Assembly: GCA_036346275.1 (NCBI GenBank)
Contig: CM070730.1
Span: 41,152,918-41,216,917 of the forward strand
DNA length: 64,000 nt
Origin: Otatea glauca
Lineage: Eukaryota > Streptophyta > Magnoliopsida > Poales > Poaceae
Direction: 5' to 3'
The notes beneath the pieces were generated by a model. That model ran no database searches. It saw only the letters and a list, made by a program, of their open reading frames with translations, and was not told the DNA's origin. Position numbers and translations under genes: made by a program. Within the stretch, counting starts at the first letter, position 1. The number at the start of each line of letters is the position of its first letter. Below are positions 43,766 to 54,869 of the stretch, piece by piece.

Positions 43766-44590
43766 ATCCATCCCAAGTCCTCGTCGTGAGGTAGGCTGCG
43801 AGAGGAGTGGCGCCGTCTATCCCACGTATACCCGTCCACAGTGTGGGACACGGAGGGGTGGCGATGCGTGTTTACATTGGTTTGAGCGCCGTGCTCGTGG
43901 AGCTAATAACGGGTAGTTAGTGGGTCTGGGAGGTCCGCCCAGGGAACCCTTCAAGCGGGCGGTCCCAGTAGGGTGTCGGGCCCGTTGTCGGGTGACCCAT
44001 AAAACCTTTCTTTACTCGATCCGTATCGGACTGCGGGTCGTCCGCGACCCGAGCCGCGATGTCTTGTCGCCCATCGATGAGCTCGGGAGAGTGTGAAGTA
44101 TGGTCTCGGGCGCGAGTTGAGGTGATCGGTCGTCGGCCAACCTAGGGAGGCCCACAGGGCTCACTTCATACTCGCCCCTTGCTCGAATTTTTGCTGGGGC
44201 GGCCTTATGTCCATCGGTGGAATAGGCCTTAGAACCCACGGCTTTCGGCTGGGCCCCGCGAGCGAGCCACCGAGCTCTTGCGTTTTGGGACCTTGCGGCC
44301 AGGCGCCTCTCGCCACAGCGCCGAGGGCAACCGTCACAGCCTAAAGCGGAGGCCGAGAGTCTCGGGGCCAGCGCCAGCGTTGTCTTCTGACTCTGCTGTC
44401 TTGTCGGGTTAAATCGAGAATGGAATTGGCGGGCGTTACAGGTGCTGGCGCGGGAGGCGAGGATGTCGCGCGACGCCGTTCGAGCGTCTGTTCGGTGGCG
44501 CCCGCTGGTCGACGCTCGCTTCGGCAATTAACACGGCGGATGAGGATGTGCGCGACGCAGCTTAGCTCGAGCGCTCTGTTCGGTGGCGCC
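43766..44590. other. TAT C non-coding stretch
   Basis: GC-rich sequence between the tandem arrays and the antisense ORF. Open frames in it are composition-driven. No gene supported. Confidence 0.5.
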
Positions 44591-44596
44591 GGCTGC

Positions 44597-44605
44597 CCTT
44601 ATAAA
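44597..44605 (+). promoter_or_regulatory. antisense ORF TATA box
   Basis: CCCTTATAAATAGGGTGAGG on the plus strand, about 150 bp before the first coding signals of the antisense ORF. The direction is opposite to the LTR promoter. Confidence 0.6.
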
Positions 44606-44748
44606 TAGGGTGAGGGTTCTCGAGCATACCTCTGCCTTTGCTTCCTCATCTTCTGCGCTTGCACAGGACAAGAAGAAAGACGCGAGAGGAAAAGAAAGAA
44701 AAAACTCCCAACTTCTCCCTTTCTCACCTTCTCCCTATTCTCCCAGAG

Positions 44749-45843
44749 ATGTCGTGATCAACGTGCTCCATCCAGGCCAGCCGTGCGCTCGGGCTAGTAA
44801 AGAAAGGGTTCTTGCCTCCGAAGGAGGTCTCAGGGTGGAGAGTGCCGTCTGAGGCCGCCTTCCCAGCAGAAGTCGGCGAGTCGTCGTGCCGCCTCATTTC
44901 TGGCGTGGTTCGGGCTCCCATGCACCGTTCGTGCGTGGCTCCTTCTTCATTACGAGCGGAGGTGCACCACCTTAATCCCAACGGGGTCCTTCATGTTGCC
45001 ATCTTCATCACGCTGCTGTGAAGCTTTTAGGGGATCAGCCCCATTGGGCTTTGTGGAGCATTTCTTCGAGCCCGGCGAGGAAAGATAAGTCCTCGAGGCA
45101 GCGATGCTGTCGGAGTGTGGCTTTCACAGGCTGCGCACTTGGCGGATTACATCGAGATGAATCTGCCGTCGTCCAACCGGGGGTGAAGTTCCGCGGGCGG
45201 CAGCGTCGGAGCTACCGGTGGAGCAGACGATGGTTTTCGGGCCGACGGCTAGGGCGGAGGGCGAGACGGTTCTGACCATCCTCGGCGAGCCGAATCTTCC
45301 TCCCTCAAGAGGTCAGGAAGAATTGTCGCCACCACCACGAGAACTGCCGCGGATGTGGCCCGGCTTCCCGGCGATGGCGGCGGCGCGCGGGGCCAACGGA
45401 GGCGGTCGAGTCGATCCTCCGGTCGCGGGGGCGTTCGAGTGGCCTTCCCTTGGTGCAAGCCGCTGGGGCCGGCCCAAGCGGCTCGAATCTGTCGCCCAGT
45501 GGCCCGACAGGTCGGTGGCGGCCAATCCGGCGGGCCGACCATCTCGATGGACGACCCGGCGGAGGGCCGCGAATGGGCTGTCCTCCGGGACAGCATTAAG
45601 CGCGCCGCGTTGGAGACCAAGCGAATCCAGGAGGAGCTGGGTGGCGCCTTCGAGAGCTCTGGCAAGGCGCTGGATGCGGTTGCCGAAAAGATTCTTCTGG
45701 TTAGCTGGGTAAGTCATCGGGGCCTGGCTCTCATAACCTTCGGCAGATTTGTTGTGAGCTAACGGAGTATTGCGCCTTGTAGCGCTTGCGTGCCCGCTCG
45801 GGGGACAAGTCGCGGTTCATCATTGGTGTGCACGGCTATAAAT
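44749..45843 (+). pseudogene. TAT C antisense ORF, N-terminal domain (PF04195-like)
   Basis: Reads KEVSGWRVPSEAAFPAEVGE, then RAEVHHLNPNGVLHVAIFIT and, after a frame change, KDKSSRQRCC-type sequence. This is the 'putative gypsy type transposon' family seen on the opposite strand in TAT A. A Pro/Ala/Gly-rich linker (45240-45600) and a helical region (RDSIKRAALETKRIQEELGG, 45589-45650) follow. It is interrupted at 45844-49354 and continues at 49355. Confidence 0.75.
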
Positions 45844-46029
45844 TAGCCGCCGAAGAGGCGCGTGACCGGTTCATCATTGGAAACACATCATGTGGGCGGT
45901 AGAAGCCTCCAAGCGTCTGAAGTACTCTCCACAGCTCCCTGGCGTAGCCGCCAGCTGACTCCTCAAAGGTCGGAACGATCGGCATCTGCTCCACAAGAAC
46001 TTTGAATAAGTTCTCCACCAAACTGGCAA
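45844..46029. other. junction stretch between antisense ORF and LTR
   Basis: Contains a repeated CGGTTCATCATTGG (45814 and 45867). Frames on both strands are short. It is probably antisense-ORF sequence (AVEASKRLKYSPQLPGVAAS on the plus strand), but that is uncertain. Confidence 0.35.
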
Positions 46030-46471
46030 GTAAGACTCAAATTCAACAAAGGCGAAGTAGAGAATGAGATGAGTCGAGAGTGTTTTATTAATTAAGTCTA
46101 GATTTTCCTTTAGAAAATAGTTTTGGACTCTCACAAGACACCTCCACACTATCTAGGGCCAAGACCTACGATCGGTATGCTCGATACCACCTCATGGGAC
46201 CGAATCCACCGATTGAACCCACCGTGTTCTTGCACTATTCCCGGGATCAACGCTAGTGCACACAGCTTAACATTGGTATATATCACATCATACACAGCGA
46301 CAATAGAATAATAGTTCATTTATTGATATAGCTAAATGTATGATCTTATGACCAACTTACATTATTAGGCCACGCAGGCAAGGCCGAGAATATAAACTAA
46401 TAATTAAGCGTGGAAAGTAGAAGCGTAGATAGCTCATCGGTTCACCACAGGCAACCGACAAGGCTCGGACC

Positions 46472-46527
46472 CTAATGACTCGTGTCTTCTTGGACCTCAT
46501 CTTCCAACACAGGTGTAGATTCTTCAA
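46472..46527 (-). other. candidate acidic mini-exon B, reversed LTR
   Basis: Follows AATCAACAG on the minus strand: EESTPVLEDEVQEDTSH and TAG. Confidence 0.45.
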
Positions 46528-47727
46528 CTGTTGATTATTGTTGTTTGGCAAGGGTGAGTACTTAAAGCACTCAACAAGTTGTGCACATAATGCAGTTCTA
46601 TTTATCTATATGTAAGGCTTATTCCAAAGGATAGGCTATCATGGCTATTTTGCAATAAGCGGCATTTATGAACAAATACAAGAAATAGATTGTAAAGATA
46701 AAACAAATAATGATAATAAATAAATTCATTAATTCTCAAGTAAACCAAGTTTCCAATCCTAAATCAAGTTCCAATCTTCCATATGGCAATCCCGCCATCC
46801 CAACCAAGTTGTCCAATTTATTAAACTAACCCTTAATCAGTAATTCCGAGCATTGCTCAATACAGTGAGCACGGCTATCCGAATAGTTTCACACTCTGCG
46901 GAGGTTATGCACTTTACCCACGTGATACAACCAAACACCACAAAGGCGAGATTATAAAAAGCCTTTACAATGCTCTATCTTAATCCGATACTACCCGCTA
47001 AGGTTTCAACACTTTGGCGGTCTCAGTAACTCACATCCGTGGGCCCCTCTTGCGCCATGTGAATTACACCATAACTCGGGAACTCACACCGACCACGATA
47101 GTATCAACATTAAGACTTTGCAAATTACTCAGCTAGGCTGGCCCATACCAGACATGTGGTTGCATGATTGACTCAGGTCAAAGGCTTGCAAGGTTAAGTC
47201 CTTAGTGTGATCAAGGCAAGACATCCACATACCATCTGCCCATCGGGCCCACCTTGGCCTCCTCGCCCCTTGCCACTTGCCCCAATCTAAGTTATTATCA
47301 CCCCGTTGATTACCAAGCACCACATGCCATCAACAATTCAACATCGTTGCGTGACATGACTCGCCACAACAACTCAATCTCATCGTGTGATCCCACATGA
47401 CACACAATTCATAATATTGTTCCATATTCCATTAATCAAGATTAATTATCAATGATTCTGACACATGTGATGACGTGGCATGGCTAAGCAACTATTACGA
47501 ACTAAACCTCCAATGTTGATTATAGTCATTAATCAACTATATTAAACCAATCTAGGGTGACAATGGATCATGGCATACAATGACAAGGTAGGGTATAGAT
47601 CAATCTGGTATTTTAGCTAAGCCCAAACTAATTTGGAACAGTTGTATATTTGAAATATATGCAATAGTGTAAATCAAACATAGCTATTTTATAAACATGG
47701 GTTCAACATGATCAAAGCACAACTTGC

Positions 47728-47808
47728 CTTGGAATAGGTCCTGATCTTGATCTGAAGTTTGCTCTTGAGTTGCTTGATCTTCCTCCGAAGCGTCGCACAA
47801 TTCAACGT
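47728..47808 (-). other. candidate acidic mini-exon A, reversed LTR
   Basis: 81 bp between ACGCGTAG and CAAG|GCAAGT on the minus strand, fully open: DVELCDASEEDQATQEQ and then TSDQDQDLFQ. It differs from 32913-32993 at many sites without loss of frame. Confidence 0.45.
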
Positions 47809-49354
47809 CTACGCGTACCGAAAGAGAAAAGCAAATAAATAGTAAAACAGAGAGCAATTAAACTCCAAAAATCAATTAAAATTCACCATTAAATAGATCT
47901 TAATTTTACAAATTTTTAGAAACTGGAATCACTCAAATCCGAGTTACGATGCAAAAGATATAGCCTTTTGAAGTTTGAAATAAATCTGAAATCGAAAATC
48001 GAAATTCGAAATTAACAGATTTTTTTATTACGAAAAACCGCTTTATGACGTCGGCGTGGCGTCACCTCGACCGAACCAGCGAGCTCGACACGTGGCCTCC
48101 TCGCATAGACCAGGTCCACGAGACCCTCTCGGTCCGTGAACCGGCGTATGGCGCCTCGGTACCCGCGGCGCCACGCGTCGACCGATTGGTCGCAGCGCCA
48201 CCTCGCCGATCTGCGACACGCGCGACGCATCACGCCCGATCGATCGAGCGGCGGAGACACACGCGGCGTGGCACGATCTATTCCGTTCACTCAGATCGGC
48301 GGTGAGGTTAGAAGATGGGTTTTACGATTGCGGCGGCGTGGCATGATCCGGGCTATTCCACGAGGATCCGGCGGTCAAGAACTTACTCGAGAACAAATGG
48401 CGGTAGACGGCGAAGAAGTCCACGGAGAGGAGGAAGAAGACGGCGCGGCAATCCGATGACCCAACGGCGAGCGAACTTGACGATTGGATGGGCCTCGGCG
48501 CGATGAGTTCAACTCGGCTTCAACACCACGAAAGGACTCTCGTGCTACGGAAGCGGCGGAAGAACGCAACGGTGGCGGCGGAACCGGACGAGCAACCACG
48601 ACTCAACGGCGTCTCGGGCTTGCCGAGCTAGGGCAAAAGAAACAGCCGCGACTCGGGCTTCACGCTGCGCGGCGGCGCCTTAAATAGGGCCTAGGGGCGT
48701 GCAAGCGGTGGACACAGCGGCGCGGCGTGTCGGACATGGATTCGGCGGCGCGGAGATCGAACTCCCGCGACCGTCCGATCTTCAATCAACGAACCAGATT
48801 TGCCAAAGACGTGGCATAATCCGGTCGGACACGGCATCCAACGGCCGCAACTAAATCCTTCCTTTTTGATCCTTTAATCCGAGCCGTCAACACAAAACCA
48901 GCGGACGTAGATCTTTAGGGTTTCAGAATCTGCTCCATCGCTGATCATGATCCACTCTCGAGTGAAGCTTCTAGAAAAGGCCGAAAGGCCCACGCTGCTC
49001 GGGCCGCTTCAAGACGGAAAAATGGGCCAAGCCCTCTCTCGTTCACTCTGGTTTTAAAGGATTTCCAATTAACATAATCCCGTAAATTCATTTTATTTAT
49101 TTTGGGCAATAAAACTATCATGAAAAATCCAGAAAAATCTCAAAAATACTTTGAGACATTACGGACTCAAATAAAATATTTTGGCAAAACTTTATTTTAA
49201 CTTTGCATGATTTAAATAGATTTGAATAAAAGGCAATAAACTTGATTTGAATTTAATTCAAATAAATCCAGAAAAATCCAAATAAATTCCAGAAAATCAC
49301 AAATGCACTTTTAAACAATAAAAACTCTATTTGGCAGATTTTTGGGATGTTACA

Positions 49355-49975
49355 GCTGAGCTAGCGCGGCGCGAGCGCGACGCCACCCAACGGGATTTGG
49401 CCACGTCGGAGGCCAGTCTCCGCGACTTGGAGAGCTCTACGGGCGGTAAGAGCTCTGATTCTTATGTTGATTCTGTATCAGCAGTTTTCGAGGCGCGTTT
49501 TTTGACTCGACCCCGATCTGTAGAGTTGCAGAAGAACCTTGGTGGCACCGTGGAGGCGCAGGAGGACGCCCTGTAGGCCCGTGATGAAGCGATCCACGGC
49601 GCGGGGCGTAGCGCGCCCAAGGAAGCCGAGGGTAGCCGAGCCGTGTTGGCCGCAGAGCTGGAGGCCCTTCGCGGGGTCGGCCAAGATGTCTGCGACCGGG
49701 TTCTTGGAACGTGGCGGTCGGCGTGCTACGCCACCGTCTTGGCTCTAGTCGGGAGCACGTCGAGAGCGTTGGTCGTGGGCGCGACACTCGGGGCTTCTCG
49801 GCGTTGGTCAACACCGTTTCCCATTACGACGACATCGACCTCGCGGTGGTAGCGGCGGTGTCGCCGGGAACGGACCGGCGACGAGATCGGCGAGCTCGAG
49901 CTCCAAGTCGAGCCCATGCGCTCGAGAGATTGCCACCCAAACCCAACCCCAGTGCCCTCCAACAAGAATAAGGAG
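49355..49975 (+). pseudogene. TAT C antisense ORF, C-terminal coiled coil
   Basis: Ala/Glu/Arg-rich heptad-like sequence (TAELARRERDATQRDLATSE), then after a stop ARDEAIHGAGRSAPKEAEGS and DRVLGTWRSACYATVLALVG. Same role and position as 24060-25483 in TAT A. Function unknown. Confidence 0.7.
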
Positions 49976-50669
49976 AAGTTAGATACATCCTTTTATTGTA
50001 AAGACTATTGTTCGTAAATAATCTTAAGACTTAGCAAGTTCCAGCATGCCTCTTGCCCTTGTTTACGTTATGGTACGTGCTTGACCGGCCATAGCTTAAG
50101 GACCGCTGGGGTCGCTTATGCGTAAGTCGGGTCATTTTTTTGGGAGGGCAAAAAGGATGGGAACTTTGGCTGCGCAGCATTCTCACGCACTCGTGAGGGA
50201 TAGGAGTGTTCTCGACCGGCCAAAGATCGCTCTGCTCGGGCACTTCCTTCTTCCGCTAAGTGCTACTTCGCAACCGTAGCCGTTGGGGCGTAGGCCGTAG
50301 TACTTGGGTCGAGAGGGTTACCGCTTAGGAAGGACCTCGTGGCCAGTCGGGTCACCGACCCGCATGAGGCGTGAGTTAGCTGTGTTTGCACAGGAGAGGA
50401 GTGTTCCCGACCGACCAAGGGCCGCACCGCTTGGGCACTTCCTTCTTCCGCAAAATGCTACTTCGCAACCATAGCCGCTGGGGCGTAGGCCGTAGCACTT
50501 GGGTCGAGAGGGTTACCGCTCCGGAAGGACCTCGTGGTCGATCGGGTCACCTACTCGATGGCGCTTCTTGGGCGGCTCTGAGCAGGCGCCAGCGGGCAGC
50601 GCCGAGCATCGCATCGCGGCCGGTGCTTGGAAGGAAGGGTAAAGACGATGCAAGAAATAAGAAAAGAAC
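49976..50669. other. TAT C spacer between antisense ORF and integrase end
   Basis: Contains a duplicated block of about 150 bp (50200-50340 and 50390-50560: CACTTCCTTCTTCCGC, GGGTCGAGAGGGTTACCGCT). No coding gene supported. Confidence 0.55.
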
Positions 50670-51700
50670 TTAGGGATAGAATCGCCTTAACTTTTCTATG
50701 TTCCATGCATTGGGAAGGACGTGACCATCCGCGTCCTTGAGTCGAAAGGTGCCGGGTCGAAGAACCTCCACGACGGTGAAGGGGCCTTCCCAAGTTGGTG
50801 AGAGCTTGTGCCTGTCTTTGCTGGTCTGGACCCGGCGCAGGACCAGGTCACCAGCGCTGAAGGATCGCCCTCGAACCTGACGGTTGTGGTAACGTCGCAG
50901 AGCTTGCTGATATTTGGCCGATCGCAGAATGGCCACATCGTGCGCCTCGCCGAGCTGGTCGACGGCGTCTTGTTGCGAGGCGAGCCCCCAAGCCTCGTCG
51001 AAGGCTTGTAGTCTTGGGGCGCCATATTCCAGGTCGGTTGGCAGGACAGCTTCAGCACCGAACACCATGAAGAACGGTGTAAACCCGATCGTCCGAGTTG
51101 GCGTGGTCGCGAGCTCGAGAGGACGGGGTAGCTCGGCCACCATCGCCTCGCCAAATGCTTGATCGGCGAAGATCTGCGGCAGAGCCCTTGGAGGATCATG
51201 CCGTTCGCACGTTCGACCTGGCCGTTAGTCCACGGATGGGCGACGGCTGCCCAATCGATGTGGATGTTGAAGTCGTCGCAGAACTCGAGGAATTCCTTCC
51301 CCGTGAACTGCGTCCCGTTATCGGTGATGATAGAGTTAGGGACTCCAAAACGAAAGACGATGTCACGGAAGAAGGTGGCCATCTGCATTGACGTGACGCT
51401 CACAACGAGCTTGGCCTCTATCCACTTGGTGAACTTGTCCACCGTGACAAGGAGATGAGTAAAGCCCCCGGGCGCTTTCTTGAAGGGCCCGATCAGATCG
51501 AGTCCCCATACTGCAAATGGCCATGTGATGGGAATCGTCAGTAGATCTGGTGGCGGATGTGTGCAGGGAAAAAATTGGCATCCTTCACAGTGCGTACAAT
51601 CTGCTCGGCCGAACACGCGGTCGGCGATGAGAAACCTTGTCGAAAGGCTTTTCCTACCGAGGACCGGCGCGGCATGGTGACCGCGAGACCCCACCATGGA
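50670..51700 (-). pseudogene. pol: TAT C integrase
   Basis: Minus-strand frames give the zinc-finger cysteines (CTHCEGCQFF), the core with WGLDLIGPFKKAPGGFTHLL, the ITDNGTQFTGKEFLEF Asp and, 35 residues later, the Glu of NGQVERANGM. All three DDE residues are present. A frameshift near 51140 then leads into TPFFMVFGAEAVLPTDLEYG and the C-terminal KLSPTWEGPFTVVEV...AWNIEKLRRFYP ending in a stop at 50670. Integrase joins element DNA to the host chromosome; here a frameshift separates core and C-terminus. Confidence 0.93.
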
Positions 51701-51879
51701 TATCGGCGGCAGATTGTTTCCACAGTCGGCGAGAATGCACCTACGGAGGACTCGGAGGGACTCCTTTATAAAGTGCGCCCGACCAGACGGCGATTTCGCC
51801 CGACGGGCGAGGTGCCAGGCCTCGGTCGGGTAAGAGGGAAGCGACCCGTCCGTCAGACGGTCGGTGAAGGGCTTCCTCT

Positions 51880-52990
51880 AGTCGGATTCAGTCATTAACA
51901 CGCCGCGGTCTGACCCGGCCGAGTCTACGCCCGACCGTACGGTGATCGGGGTAGCAGCGCCCGGGGGCTCAAGACCGCCGGCCATCCTTCCATCCATCGG
52001 TGAAGGTAGCGGAAGGTCGCAGACGAAGATCCCAGGCGGGACTGGCCCTCTGCTGGAGGCAAGATTGGCTAGGTAATCGGCCTTACCGTTGTAGAGTCTG
52101 TAGCTATGGTGGAGCTCGAAACCTTTGGACCGTTCCTCGAGCTTGCGCACTTCTCGACAGTACGCGGCCATCCGGGTGTCTCGGGGCTCTGCAGCCTTCA
52201 TGACCTGGTCGACAACAAGCTTGGAGTCCCCGTGGACGTAGAGTCGGCGAGCGCCGAAGTCGGCAGCGATCCGGAGACCGTTGACGAGAGCCTCGTACTC
52301 GGCGATGTTGTTGGTCGCATCGAAGAGCGGCGATCACGCGTCTTGAAGTCCGCTCCCGGCGGGAAACAATAACAACTCCTGCGCCCGCGCCATTCTTGGT
52401 GTAGGACCCATCGAAGTACATCGTCCGATGCTCGGGTCTTGGCGCGGTGGCGCTGGGCCGGTCCACTGGCGACGGTCGGCGGGCCGATGACTTGACCGCC
52501 GTTCAAGAACGTATGATATGTCGTGACCATTAAGCTCGGCGCCCACTTGGCTATCCTTCACGAGTGTCGCGGTTGTGGGCGATCTCGCCGAGTGGCGATG
52601 TTGTCACCACGGTGATGGGGTGCTGGTCGGTAGTGGACTGACTTTCTTTTTGCGATGAGCACCGCGCAGAGCGCCACGCTCGCGGTGCCGAGCCTTGGAC
52701 TCGAAAGCACCTCGATGATGAAGTAGATCGGCGCTGTACCTTGAGTTCACGACCTTCTTCCGCCGTTACACCACGAGGCGCCACCGCGACTTGGGCAGTG
52801 GCTGCGATGTAGAGGAGCGGCTGCTCGCCTCTTGCCGGCAACCAGACCGGGGTGAGGACAAGAAGGCCTTCAAGCGGGTGAGGGCCTCCGAGCCTCTGGG
52901 TCCACCGGCGGTCGGTTTCTTAAGCGGCGGTAGAAGCGACATTCGCGCCGCCAGGCGAGACGAAACGACTCAAGGCCGCAAGGCATCTGG
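51880..52990 (-). pseudogene. pol: TAT C RNase H and connection
   Basis: Order on the minus strand: ARGEQPLLYIAATAQVAVAP (connection end, 52841), MYFDGSYTKNGAGAGVV (RNase H first Asp, about 52425-52375), then MKAAEPRDTRMAAYCREVRK and LYNGKADYLANLASSRG (last Asp). The domain changes frame several times. Confidence 0.85.
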
Positions 52991-52997
52991 TTAGCCT

Positions 52998-53804
52998 CTA
53001 GACCCCTTCGAGGTTGCCAACCGGGTCCATCCTTGCGATCGCCGAGATCTTCTCCTGATTGGCCTCGATGCCGCGCTCGGAGACGATGAAGCCGAGGAGT
53101 TTCCCCTTGGGGACCCCGAAGACGCACTTCTCGGGGTAGAGCTTTATGCGGAACCGTCGAAGATTCGTGAAAGTCTCTCCTAGGTCGGCAATGAGGTCGT
53201 CGGCCTTCTTGGTCTTCACGACGATGTCGTCGACGTACGCCTCAATGTTGCGGCCGATCTGGTCGTTGAAACACGCTTGCATACATCGCTGGTATGTAGC
53301 GCCCGCATTTTTTAGACCGAACGGCATTATTACGTAACAGAATGAGCCAAACGGAGTGATGAAGGAGGTCGCGAGCTGGTCGGACTCCTTCGGTGCTATC
53401 TGGTGGTAGCCCGAGTAGGCATCCAGAAAGGAGAGGGACTCGCACCCTGCGGTGGAATCTATGACTTGGTCGATGCGGGGCAAGGGGAATGGGTCCTTGG
53501 GACACGCCTTGTTGAGACTCGTATAGTCAATGCACATTCTCCATTGCCCACTCTTCTTCTTTACAAGTACTGGGTTGGCGAGCCACTCGGGGTGGCGCAC
53601 CTCTTTTACAAACCCTGCAGCCAAAAGCTTGGCAATCTCCTCCTCTATGATCATGCGCTTCTCTTCGTCGAAGCGGCCCAGGCGTTGGGCGACTGGTTTT
53701 GAGCCTGGTCGGATGCTCAAGGAGTGCTCGACGACCACCCTGGGAATTCCTGGCATGTCGGAGGACTTTCCATTGGCGCGGAGGAAGTCGACGAGCGCGC
53801 TTCC
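52998..53804 (-). pseudogene. pol: TAT C reverse transcriptase
   Basis: The frame is open from 53804 to 52998. Motifs: PRVVVEHSLSIRPGSKPVAQ, ANPVLVKKKSGQWRMCIDYT, SFLDAYSGYHQI, MPFGLKNAGATYQRCM and the catalytic YVDDIVVKTKK. It ends at TAG (53000-52998) inside GNLEGV*RLT, where relatives read GVQRLTG, so Gln CAG became TAG. Apart from that stop, the RT core appears intact. Confidence 0.93.
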
Positions 53805-53807
53805 CTA

Positions 53808-54869
53808 TTTGGCGGGGAGCGTGGCACTAACCCGCACAGTCTTGGTCGGATCACCGGGATCGACCGCAACCTTCTTCGTGTCCTCGGCGGACTTGAAGGA
53901 TCCCGCCCCTGACTTGCTGGACTCAGGGGCGGACTCGGAGGCTTCCTCGAAGGTTGGCGGCTCGGCGACGCGATAACCGCCGACGCTAACTCGCAACTAC
54001 TTCTTCGCTAGATTGTAAGCAAGGCTGGAAGGACGAAGCCACGCGATGACTCCTCGCGGCCGGGCATCTTCAGCTTGAGATAGGTGTAGCCCAGGGACCG
54101 CCATGAACTTGGCGTAGCACGGCCTCCCAAGATGGCGTGGTAGGATGCAGGAAAATCCACGACCTCGAAGGTGAGGTCTCGGTGCGGAAATTTTGGTCCT
54201 CCAAAGTTGTGAGCGGTCGACCAGCCCGGCGGTTGGGCCTGCGGCGAGGATGACGCCGTGGAAGGCGCCTTGCTCGATCGGAGACCCGAGCGAGGACCCC
54301 ATGGCGTCGAGCGTCTCAACATAAAGGATGTTGAGACCACTGCCACCGTCCATTAGCATCTTTGTGAGGCGCTTCTTCCTCACAATGGGATCGACCACAA
54401 GCGGGTATCTCCCAGGCTGCGGGACGTGGTCGGGGTGATCGGTCCGATCAAAGGTGATCGGGGACTCCGACCACCGAAGGTATTGGGGGACGGCTGGCGT
54501 GACGGTGTGGACCTCGCGGTAGGCGAGCTTGAGCCGGCGCTTGTCGGCGTAGCATGCCGGTCCGCCAAAGATCATGAGGCACCCGTCGGGTTCTGGGAAC
54601 TCGTCGTCCGCCATCTTCTCCGCGGCCCGTGGGGCCGGGGCCGGCTTCTTCCCTTTACCCCGCGGTGTCGTGGGGGTGCCGGAGAGGAAACGCCTTAGGA
54701 CTTCACAGTCCCGGTACTTGTGTTTGACGGGGAACCCGTGGTGTGGACACGGGCTGTCCATCAATTTTTCAAAGTGGTCGGGAACAACGGACGGTCGCGC
54801 CTGCTGCTTGGCAGGGCGGTCGACGGCCGCGACCACTTGGGCCTCGCGGACCTGCTTCCCGTGTCGCTT
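53808..54869 (-). pseudogene. pol: TAT C gag knuckle and protease
   Basis: Same frame as the capsid part upstream and RT downstream. A TAT-type zinc-knuckle relic CPHHGFPVKHKYRDC lies at about 54760-54715. The protease active site is LMDGGSGLNILYVETLD (about 54355-54305). A linker runs on to LPAK. In-frame TAG stops lie at 54872-54870, 53999-53997 and 53807-53805. No other interruption is visible between capsid and RT. Confidence 0.88.

Larger units (their letters stand above)
46030..49354 (-). mobile_element. 5' end of a minus-strand Tekay-type element
   Basis: On the minus strand the LTR begins TGTAACATCCC at 49354 and runs to about 46186. A PBS, TGGTATCGAGC, follows near 46182, then about 150 bp of leader (GTAGGTCTTGGCCC...) before homology ends. 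It belongs to subfamily 2. All coding sequence and the 3' LTR are missing, so it is not a solo LTR but a truncated insertion. No target duplication is visible. Confidence 0.8.

Noticed and set aside
44012..44527. 171-codon minus-strand frame in TAT C
   Set aside because: High GC, Arg/Ser/Ala-rich, no domain and overlapping frames on the other strand. Treated as composition noise.
45836..46021. Minus-strand 61-codon frame (LWRVLQTLGGFYRPHDVFPM)
   Set aside because: Short, overlaps likely antisense-ORF coding on the plus strand, and no recognisable domain.
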